From: Chrysomallon squamiferum
Taxonomy: Eukaryota > Mollusca > Gastropoda > Neomphalida > Peltospiridae
Length of the DNA stretch: 47,500 nt
Direction: 5' to 3'
Assembly: GCA_012295275.1 (NCBI GenBank)
Contig: CM022667.1
Span: 16,551,484-16,598,983 of the forward strand
The stretch's first letter is position 1. The number at the start of each line of letters is the position of its first letter. Below, piece after piece: positions 37,715 to 47,500 of this stretch. The notes below the pieces were generated by a model. That model saw only the letters and a program-made list of their open reading frames with translations. It was not told where the DNA came from and searched no databases. Both the position numbers and the translations under genes were made by a program.

Positions 37715-39597
37715 TTATTATTATTATTAATTTGATCGTTATCAGAAATTTGTTTTTTTTTATATTAATCTTATATTACTAATACTATTACAAACAATTT
37801 CTGATAAAAGAGGATCTACGTATTTGTATGACGATATTATATCATCATCGTTATTATTATTATTATTATTATGATTATTATTATTACAGAACGTAACTGT
37901 AAAACGCCATCAGGACACGTGTTACGTGGAGATGAACACAGATATTTCTCTGATGATGGTGACTGCCGATGTCCTCCACAACCAACTGGTCTTCCTGGTG
38001 ACCAGTGGAAACCTGAAAATGGCGTAGCGATGTGTTCCAAACCTACTACAACACCACCACCACCGACATCTACAACACCAGTACTAACCACTACAACGAT
38101 GCCACAAACAACAGGTGAATGACTTTTTCATTTGACATAATAAATATTTAGACAGAAAAGAAGAAATAAAGAAAACGAAAAAGAGAATGAAAGAAAGAAA
38201 GAAAGAAAAATAATATTCATAAAATATCAAAGTAATGAACAGCTCAATACACAGTCTCTTATACAAATAATGGTCCGTGCACATATACACCAACATACAA
38301 ACATTCCTACACATTTTAATATGCAAACAGAGACAGAGAAACTGAATGCAAATCTGTCCAGGTATAAAACGGTCAGAAATCTGTAGCGATCCTATTTACA
38401 GTTAATAACTGAAATTAGTAGAATGCTTCCAATAAACAAAAGAAATCAGTGCAAGCGAAAGGTGTTCTGTTTGGACATTGAGGATATTCCGTTTCAAAAT
38501 ATTTATTAATCTCAAAAATAATGTTGTTTCCATACCCAGTAAATTATAAAAAATACACAAGATTAAAATTAAAATGATTGTTTTCAGTTTGAATTTCTCT
38601 AATATAGATTTATGTCATTTTTGTTATAACAGCTATTGTTATTGTTGCTTTTGTTATTATCATTATCATTTTCAGTATTATTGTTATTGTTGCTTTTGTT
38701 ATTATCATTATTATTATTATTTTCATTATTATTGTTAGTGTTATTGTTGTTCTTATTGTTCCACACACACTACAGAGCTGACGCCACCTAGACCCACGCC
38801 TACAATGCCACCTCACTGCTCTCACAATGGACAGATGTACGGACCTGGACAAATCGTTCCAGACTATGAGCGTTGTGCGTACGAGTGTCGTTGTCAGCCT
38901 AGTTATGATTCGTCATCCCAATTAGAAATTCGTTGTATATACGCTGATTATTTACCACCAATGTGTTTCGATCCTGAAGGACCTGATAGTTGTGGAAGAT
39001 ATACATGTCGAGGTAGACAACTTTTCAGTATCTCCTTATACCAACAGCAGTAGACGAAGTGGAAGTCTAATTGTTATTAGTGGTAGTATTAATAGTTTAG
39101 TTCGAGCATTAATATTGATTTAGTAATAATAATGTTATAATTATTAGTAGTAACAGCACTAGTAGTACTAGTAGAATTAGTAGCAGAGGTGGAAATGGAA
39201 ATGGTAGTAGTAATAGTTGTCGAAGTAGTAGCTGCTGTTGTGGTGTTTATTTTATAGTTGAAAGAGTAATAGCAACAGCCAGTAATGACGACTAAGAAGA
39301 TATTATTGTGGAGGACTTTAAAAACGTGGGGCAATAGTAGAATCAGTGTGTAATATTAATAGTGTTAATAACAACACATTTATTGGGATCATAAATAGTG
39401 GTGTTTGGAGTAGTAGTAGTAATAGTTGTTATAGTAGTAGTATTACGTGTATTAGTAGTATTAGTGAAAATAGTAGGAGTAATTATAATAGTTGTAGTAG
39501 AAGTCGTTATAATACTATAGTATGCAATAAAAAAGATTATTTATTTATTTATTTATTATTATTATTATTACTTTTGTTGTTGTTGTTGTTATTTTTA

Positions 39598-39649
<52 letters not shown>

Positions 39650-40495
39650 AGAACGTAACTGTAAAACGCCATCAGGACACGTGTTACATGGAAGAACAGA
39701 AATTCTTTAGTGATGATGATGACTGTAAATGTCCTCTACAAGTACAAGTTATTGGTTCATGGCGACCAGAATATGGCGTGGCTTTGTGTTCAGGAACGAC
39801 AACTACACCAGTTATCACCTCTACGATGCCGCACACTACAAGTAAATGAATAAATATTTGGCACAGGAACATTTTTTTTATATAATATGGACAAATTATA
39901 GAAACTGCTATCGATAAATGCATATATACACGAACGTAAATAAAAAGATAGATGTATAAAACGATAAAGAGATAGAAAGATACATACAGACATATAGATA
40001 ATACAGAACATGTTGAAGTATGCATGTATGTATGCCTGTTTCTATTAATGTGTGTGTACCAATATATGTGTATACCAGTATGTGTGAATATATGTATGTA
40101 TATATGTACGCATGTATCTGTGTATGTGTATTCATGTATATTTATAACATAGTTGCGAATTATTTATACACTGAAGTACGTGTGCGTGTCTGTATGTAAG
40201 TGTGTGTTTAGCATAGTTTTCAGTTCTGACTGTTTCTTTTACTGCCTTCTTCTGCTTTGTTATATTATTTTCATAAGTTTCTTTTGCTTTACATTTTCGG
40301 GTCGTTATTAAAATGTTTTATTTTTCAGTACACTGGAGTGTTTCAGCAGCATTAGAAAACACAACAGCGACACATGGAAACAGTTCTACCGAAGAACAAC
40401 ATAACTACGCGAATTCACTTTTACCAACATCTTCATTTGGCTTCTTATTCCCAACATTTCTATGTTTTGTTTCTGTTTGTGAAATTCACCGCTGA
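37249..40495 (+). CDS. Secreted cysteine-rich VWC-like repeat protein (CysR-C), 5 coding exons
   Basis: Exons: 37249-37546, 37890-38114, 38776-39012, exon 4 within 39652-39841, and 40329-40495 (stop TGA); junctions are phase 1. Start: the ATG has A at -3 and G at +4 and opens a signal peptide (charged N-terminus, then a hydrophobic run to about residue 18). A 12-cysteine module follows twice. Exon type a (exons 1 and 3) holds eight Cys with the pattern C..G..Y..GQ..P......C...C.C, then PMCFDP and RYTC. Exon type b (exons 2 and 4) has N-C-K-T-P-S-G-H-V-L, F-S-D-D-x-D-C, C-P and a last Cys. Modules are joined by Thr/Pro-rich linkers suited to O-glycosylation. Exon 5 encodes an Asn/Ser/Thr-rich stretch and a hydrophobic C-terminus (F-G-F-L-F-P-T-F-L-C-F-V). 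The spacing resembles von Willebrand type C domains, which in other proteins bind growth factors or matrix; ligand unknown. Exon 4 is frameshifted at its obvious acceptor (separate entry): the predicted protein is 272 aa (truncated) or 357 aa if a downstream acceptor is used. Confidence 0.85.
37611..37732. repeat. (CTT)n-(ATT)n tract in CysR-C intron 1
   Basis: Almost pure CTT triplets to about 37712, then ATT. It begins only about 65 bp after the exon 1 donor; a second (ATT)n (37850-37888) ends in the exon 2 acceptor. Confidence 0.9.
39541..39650. repeat. (ATT)n/(GTT)n tract abutting the CysR-C exon 4 acceptor
   Basis: TTTA then ATT/GTT triplets running directly into TTACAG. Similar tracts border CysR-C exon 2 and CysR-D exon 2 (47174-47213). 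Confidence 0.9.
39652..39841 (+). other. CysR-C exon 4: type-b exon with a 2-nt deletion
   Basis: The acceptor (TTA)nCAG at 39649-39651 and the first 35 nt are identical to exon 2 of this gene and to exon 2 of CysR-D. In exon 2 the next codons are GGA GAT GAA; here they read GGA A GAA, a loss of 2 nt. From the normal phase-1 junction the frame therefore meets TAG at 39708-39710. Length agrees: 190 nt here does not fit the phase, while exon 2 (225 nt) does. Downstream of the deletion the other frame still encodes the expected F-S-D-D-D-D-C-K-C-P and ends at a phase-1 donor (A|GT at 39841/39842). An AG at 39693-39694 would restore frame (exon 39695-39841, 147 nt) but lacks a pyrimidine tract and drops one conserved Cys. 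Confidence 0.7.
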
Positions 40496-40878
40496 CTTGA
40501 TTTTCTATTTTCTGCAGTTTAGGACACAGAGTGCTACAAAGTAGTTATGATCAAACGTTGGATCGTTAGAAGAGTAATATGTCTACATTCTGTTTTTAAC
40601 AGATTTGTTTTTTGAAATCTTCCATTGCTTTATTTATTTATTTATTTATATTGTTGTTATTATTATTTATTTACTTACTTACTTATTAATTTTGTTTTGT
40701 TTTTCTCAGGCATTTAAGTCTTTTTATTATTCTGTTTGCTTTCACTAAATTTGTTAATAGTAGGCCTATAAAGACACAGAGCAGTCTATGAAGCACAAGT
40801 TTGCCTGGAAGATATCTTGATATTCAACCATTATGCTTTTCAAACGTGAACAACATAATTTGTCACAACTGTCATTAT

Positions 40879-40884
40879 AATAAA
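40879..40884 (+). terminator. Candidate poly(A) signal of CysR-C (AATAAA)
   Basis: First clear AATAAA after the CysR-C stop, 384 bp downstream; another lies at about 41281. Weak evidence because the motif is frequent in this base composition. Confidence 0.25.
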
Positions 40885-41522
40885 ACAAAAACATAAGAAA
40901 AAAAAATAATAGTAATCACTATTTTGTGTCCATGATAAAAAAAATTCTTACACTTTAACTGTGACAGAGACATTTCCGAGTTAATCACTACTAAGATTTT
41001 TAGATTCAAGTGACTGCGTTATAACCGCATTTAACTGCAGTTGCTTTTTATTCGTTATGTTCTTGATATTCAGAAATATTGAGAAGATTTGGGTTTGAAA
41101 AGAACAGAATCTGGATTCACATGTTGCGTATGCTCCAACAGTTCTTTGAAGCATCGAGAGAAAGAGAGAGAGAGAGAGAGTTACCCATACCGAGCCAAAA
41201 CAAATCATTGTACATCTTGATTTGATGTTTCGTAACAGTGCTGAAGTAGTAAGTCGTGCTCTGTTTATGTTTGGTTGAGAAATAAAAACGAAATCAAAAC
41301 GCTGCGTCTGTTACTGCATTTAAGTCTTTAATAAATACATCTCTGTACTATTCGTACTAGTTTTTTATTAATTTATTTATTCAGACATTTAAAAAATATA
41401 TATTCTGCTTTATTACTTTTAAAAAAAAATCTTCTTGTTCTTAATATTTTTACGATATCTCATAATAATTATCAGATAACAATGAATTAAGCACTGAGTG
41501 TATGAATATATACATTCTTACT

Positions 41523-41596
<74 letters not shown>

Positions 41597-42789
41597 TATA
41601 TATATATATGGCATTTGCGTCAGTTTTAAAAAAAGAAAAATAATTGCTCTCACGACAGCAATAATAACCTAATATATTCTTTTCAATAACTTATATATAC
41701 ACAGACGCGCACACATACATAAGATAACACCAAATAAGTACACAAATAAATGAAATGAAAGAAAACGTGATAGATATATGTCTTTAATTTCCCATCACGT
41801 TTCTCGTTTCCATTTAGAATAATCGAGTTTTCGGTTAGTATGTCAAAACTGGGTGGCACACAAACGAATTCTTCTTTCCTAAACGCGCAAAACGTGCTGT
41901 TTATCTATATATGCATTCATTACTTAGTTTGCTACATATAACATTAATGACTTATGTACTTTTGTATTATAAAGAGTTTACTGTGTTCATAACTTGAGGT
42001 GGTATGATTTATAATAGCTTTCTTTACAAATACTGACCACACAAAATTTTCGCACGAAAAGGCAACAGTAAAAATTATTTGTGAACGTGCGTATGTGTAT
42101 GTATACATTTACATAAGTGTATGAGAGAAAAACAGACAGAAAAAGAAAAAGAAAGGACACAGAGAAAAATATAATGTTTTGAGAATGAAATACAAACACA
42201 ATAAGTGAACGACCGAAAAAGACAGAGACAGAGAAATAAAGACATTGGGAGAGAGTGCATAGTATATTATGTTCTTATAATTAAATAAATGAATAAATGA
42301 ACAAGAAAACAGATAAATTCATTGTCTGTGTTTGAAACGTGAATCTTTACATTAGTCCTCGACAGAACCTTAACCGCCGCTTCAGTAGATGTTTCCACAC
42401 TCATATTTAACTTTATTACAAATTCTCAAAAAGGAAAACAAAACATAAATAAATAAACAATTCCTTCCATATTGCATTAGTTCATTAATTTATTTATTTT
42501 TATGTTTTTGAAAACTAAAGTTGATTGTGAAATTTGCTCATCTAATATCACTTCAGAAATGAGCACACTGGTTTTTCTTTCTTTATATTTTCTTTTCTTT
42601 TATTACTTCTATTTTCTTTTTTTTTAATTTCTAGTTGTTTTGTTTTTTTCAGTTTTAGATTTTTTTTTTTGTAATTGTTTTTTTTTTCTACTTCTAAGAT
42701 AAGCACTCTTAGTTTTAATTTGAACGACTCCAATCAATATATAATTTTTCCAGCTCAAATTTTATGTCGTCCTTTTGTTATGTTTCTAC
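40885..42789. other. Intergenic DNA between CysR-C and the second hAT-like element
   Basis: Short (GA)n at 41159-41180, (CA)n-(TA)n at 41526-41610, T-rich runs at 42590-42690. No exon found. Confidence 0.45.
41526..41610. repeat. (CA)n-(TA)n microsatellite
   Basis: CA 41526-41553 continuing into TA to about 41610 with one AATTA interruption. Confidence 0.95.
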
Positions 42790-43184
42790 CAGTGCCAGAT
42801 TTACTGTGATAGTCGCCCAAAGGCTACAGATATTTCACCGCCCCCTCTTCAAGCCCACCTCACCCTTCCCACTTTGTTTATTATATAATATGAAATACAT
42901 GATTTTTTATAACTTATGGAACAGCGCACAAATTCTTACTGAAAAAGCGCACACCCCAAAAAATATCAGTATTTTTACAAAGTTTCTGTGCAGTAGATAT
43001 TTATTCTTAGTCATAATAATTTACTTGAATTAGATCAAAAGAGCCCAAATTTTAACAAAGCGCACAACTCAATAATTTAGCACACAATCTCCTGAATCAG
43101 CGCACAATTGTGACCAGTAACAGTTTTCATAAACTGCCGCCCTAGCCTCTAGCCTAGAAAGCCTGTATGGGAAATCAGGCCTTA
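42790..43184. mobile_element. Degenerate non-autonomous hAT-like element, 395 bp
   Basis: Left end CAGTGCCAGATTT and right end (inward) TAAGGCCTGATTT match at 9 of 13 positions. Flanking 8-mers are GTTTCTAC (42782-42789) and GTTTCTGC (43185-43192), 7 of 8 identical. The interior carries several copies of GCGCACA or close variants (about 42924, 42947, 43060, 43079, 43099). It resembles old hAT MITEs whose ends read CAGTGCCGGATTT. No transposase. It is older than the element at 33.3 kb, judging by decay. Confidence 0.6.
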
Positions 43185-43192
43185 GTTTCTGC

Positions 43193-43256
43193 TGTATACA
43201 ACCAGATTTAATTTTATTTCCTTTTTTTCTAATCGGGATGGTTCTTCACTTGTAAG

Positions 43257-43290
<34 letters not shown>

Positions 43291-43395
43291 CTGTTTAACA
43301 GAGGTTACGTTATCATTTTCTTTCCGTTCGGTGAAATTATGTCTATCTATATGTATATATGTGTATATGTTTTATTATGACTATGTATGTATGAG

Positions 43396-43431
<36 letters not shown>

Positions 43432-43751
43432 CGTGTGTGTGTGCTGTTTTAGCAGCGGTAGAAATAGTACAAAGAGAGTAGCAGTAGTCGTAGTAATAAT
43501 AATGATAACAGTAGTAACAGTGGTAGTAGTAGTAATACTACTAGTAATAATAGTAATAGTACTAGTGGTAATAGTAGTAATACTACTAGTACTAGCAGTA
43601 GTAGTGAATCAACTAAATCTATACTCACCACTCTACCATTTTAAGAGTCTTTCATTAATACTCACTTCCGTGTTAACTCGTCACCATAGCGAGGTGTGAC
43701 CCATATCTATTAATAGACCCTCCACGTGGCTGAAATGACATGGCGAACTCT
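43193..43751. other. Upstream region of Arf-B
   Basis: Poly(T) at about 43257-43280, (GT)n at 43401-43442, degenerate AGT/AAT triplets at 43480-43610, then unique DNA approaching the promoter. Confidence 0.45.
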
Positions 43752-43804
43752 ACGCGTAGCCTAACGCGACGCGTTTCTGTACTGCAACATAACGCGTATA
43801 TAAA
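43752..43804 (+). promoter_or_regulatory. Arf-B core promoter: three ACGCGT boxes and TATATAAA
   Basis: TATATAAA lies at 43797-43804, starting 171 bp before the ATG. Just upstream, the palindrome ACGCGT occurs three times (43752-43757, 43769-43774, 43792-43797), the last abutting the TATA box. CpG-rich hexamers are rare in this AT-rich window, so the cluster stands out. Which factor would bind is unknown to me; in yeast the same hexamer is the MCB cell-cycle box, which need not apply here. Confidence 0.45.
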
Positions 43805-43967
43805 CCGCAGTGAAATACATTGAGATAACATACCTTAGAAAAAGCATAGGATCAAACTGCTATATTAATTTTGTACGCGATATTAAATTTGTGAAACGAT
43901 TCAGGACGTGTTACTAAACAGTGGTGTTTTTAAACGAGACATTTTCATCAGGAAAAACTACAGCAGA

Positions 43968-46034
<2,067 letters not shown>

Positions 46035-46183
46035 TGTTGACGTCAGCAACTGTAACTTTCGCAGGATTAAATTGATCCGTCCAACCATATGACGCTATGC
46101 AGGACTTTTTCTGTTTCTGAGAGACTGCTCAAATTTGAGAAAAAGGAAAGCTAACTGAAAATGTTAACGTTTCCTAACATTTT

Positions 46184-46189
46184 AATAAA
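46184..46189 (+). terminator. Candidate poly(A) signal of Arf-B (AATAAA)
   Basis: This is the first AATAAA after the Arf-B stop, 150 bp downstream. Further AATAAA matches follow near 46507. The hexamer is common in AT-rich DNA, so support is modest. Confidence 0.35.
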
Positions 46190-46370
46190 CCCATTATATG
46201 AAACCAGTGATAGAGGTATTTGTAATACAAAAAACATTGAGACCAAAACTAAGATTGTAAATTGTGAGAATGATGTATCCGTCCGTACATTTTGTATATT
46301 TCGTTACCATTATGATCATGAATTCTTTTATCTGATCATGAATTTATTTATATATTTCATAATACATTTA

Positions 46371-46374
<4 letters not shown>

Positions 46375-46464
<90 letters not shown>
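46375..46464. repeat. (GA)n between Arf-B and CysR-D
   Basis: Pure GA, 90 bp, in the gap between the convergent genes. Confidence 0.95.
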
Positions 46465-46468
<4 letters not shown>

Positions 46469-46739
46469 GTGTTATTGCATATTTATGTAATATCCATGCT
46501 GCTATAAAATAAATTTGCATATCATTTTCAGACTTATTTTTCTTCACATTTCTCGTTTCATATAAGGTTATGGACAGTTGACTGAAGTAAGTAATTGTTC
46601 AGTGGCTGACTGATCCTGAACATCATAGTTTTTTTCCTGTCTCAGCTCTATCACCAAGTTATCACTCATTCTTGACTGATCGCATAGATAAACAAATAAC
46701 CACAAGAAATACTTTAAAGTTTTCACACTTATTTAATTC

Positions 46740-46830
46740 CTAAAACAAAACACGAACAGCCGCTGTGTTATTCTTCTTTTGTTTCTGTTCAGTACCGTTC
46801 TTTGTTGTTGTCACTGACGCCGTGTTCATT
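46740..46830 (-). other. Candidate spliced 3'-UTR exon of CysR-D
   Basis: Minus-strand acceptor T-rich TTTTTTTCTCAG ends at 46831. The strong donor AAG|GTAAGT sits at 46963/46962, one base after the CysR-D stop codon. Splicing them leaves the stop unchanged and puts an intron in the 3'-UTR. A weaker donor inside the CDS (CCAG|GTATGA, last base 47005) joined to the same acceptor would end at once in TGA. The right-hand limit is from the acceptor; the left limit is arbitrary. Confidence 0.35.
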
Positions 46831-46963
46831 CTGAGAAAAAAAGATGAAACAACAACATACATATGATTAGTTTTCTTACTTTTTACAAGAATTACAGTAA
46901 TCAAATTATACTGTAAAATTCCAGTGTAGATGGACTGTGACAAAAAGCGACGGATTACTTACC

Positions 46964-47171
46964 TTACGTGACTGGAGGTAACGTTGTCGCCTCAGTCGTC
47001 ATACCTGGCGTTGTCGTACGACGAGAACATATCGCGGCACCGTTTTCTGGTTTCCACGTGCCACCCATCTCGGTTATTCGTGGAGGACATCTGCAGTCAC
47101 CATCATCAGAGAAATATCTGTGTTCATCTTCAACTAACACGTGTCCTGATGGCGTTTTACAGTTACGTTCT

Positions 47172-47210
<39 letters not shown>

Positions 47211-47500
47211 GAATAATAAATAAATTAATCAATCAATCGTTAATTTACTTATGTTCTAGTGAAACAAATCATTCACCTACTTTACCTATAAGTCTAAAAT
47301 TACCTTGACAACTGTATCTAAGACATGCACCAGGTCCGTTATCTACAGGGTTGTAACACATCGGAGTAAGGAAGTCGGCGTACAGACACACCACTTCCAG
47401 TGAGTTTCTCCTGATGACACACTTACAGTTCCGACAAGGGTCAGATGTTTTTATTTCTCCAGGCCCGTATTTCTTTCCCTCGAACTCGCACAGTTTGGGC
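46964..47500 (-). CDS. Secreted cysteine-rich VWC-like protein (CysR-D), 3' part only
   Basis: Two coding exons are visible on the minus strand: 47500-47304 (continues past the window edge) and 47169-46964 (stop TAA). They are joined by a 134-bp GT-AG phase-1 intron that is half (ATT)n. 133 residues are visible. The first is a type-a exon with eight Cys (K-Y-G-P-G-E-I, then P-C-R-N-C-K-C, then L-T-P-M-C-Y-N-P and R-Y-S-C). The second is a type-b exon with four Cys and a Thr-rich end (T-T-T-P-G-M-T-T-E-A-T-T-L-P-P-V-T). It is a paralogue of CysR-C: the type-b exons match at 86 of their first 90 nt (C exon 2 versus D), whereas the type-a exons are far more diverged. D lacks the hydrophobic tail exon of C in its visible part. 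It converges on Arf-B, with about 0.9 kb between stop codons. Signal peptide and earlier modules should lie to the right. Ligand and function unknown. Confidence 0.85.

Noticed and set aside
43908-43967. N-terminal extension of Arf-B upstream of the ATG (and the same for Arf-A to 32373)
   Set aside because: These in-frame extensions begin at GTG or TTG, not ATG, and would bury the Met-Gly myristoylation signal.

Overview
This looks like nuclear DNA of an animal, most likely a cephalopod mollusc and probably an octopus. The reasons are very low gene density, AT-rich intergenic DNA packed with long pure microsatellites ((GA)n/(CT)n up to about 120 bp, (ATT)n, (TATG)n, (CAA)n), short GT-AG introns and metazoan protein families. 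The species is an inference; the eukaryotic, intron-containing nature is read directly from the sequence. I see no bacterial genes, CRISPR array, tRNA or rRNA.

Positions 1-30,500 hold no protein-coding exon I can defend. They alternate between simple-sequence tracts, three short minisatellite-type tandem arrays (28 bp near 21.5 kb, 27 bp near 10.2 kb, 66 bp near 19.1 kb), a 47-bp duplication, and repeat-poor, GC-richer blocks of a few hundred bases that could be regulatory DNA or untranslated exons. The best of these is 18.83-19.03 kb, which on the minus strand reads E-box, TATA, about 140 nt, then a consensus splice donor.

Positions 30,500-47,500 hold four genes of two families, interleaved. 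Two are Arf-family small GTPases: Arf-A (minus, 30562-32331) and Arf-B (plus, 43968-46034). Each has four coding exons and exactly 189 residues, with introns at matching codons, all in phase 1. Two are secreted, multi-cysteine proteins with VWC-like modules. CysR-C (plus, 37249-40495) has a signal peptide, two 12-cysteine modules joined by Thr/Pro linkers and a hydrophobic tail. CysR-D (minus, 46964 to beyond the right edge) shows only its last module. The order Arf, CysR, Arf, CysR suggests an ancestral Arf+CysR pair that was duplicated and partly inverted. Arf proteins drive vesicle formation and the CysR proteins enter the secretory pathway, but any functional link is only inference.

Two short non-autonomous hAT-like transposons sit among these genes, at 33347-33579 (perfect 8-bp target duplication) and 42790-43184 (7 of 8 bp). 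TATATAAA boxes lie upstream of both Arf genes, each exactly 171 bp from its ATG, and another marks a possible untranslated first exon of CysR-C at 34.4 kb. The fourth coding exon of CysR-C carries a 2-nt deletion that breaks the frame at the obvious splice site.
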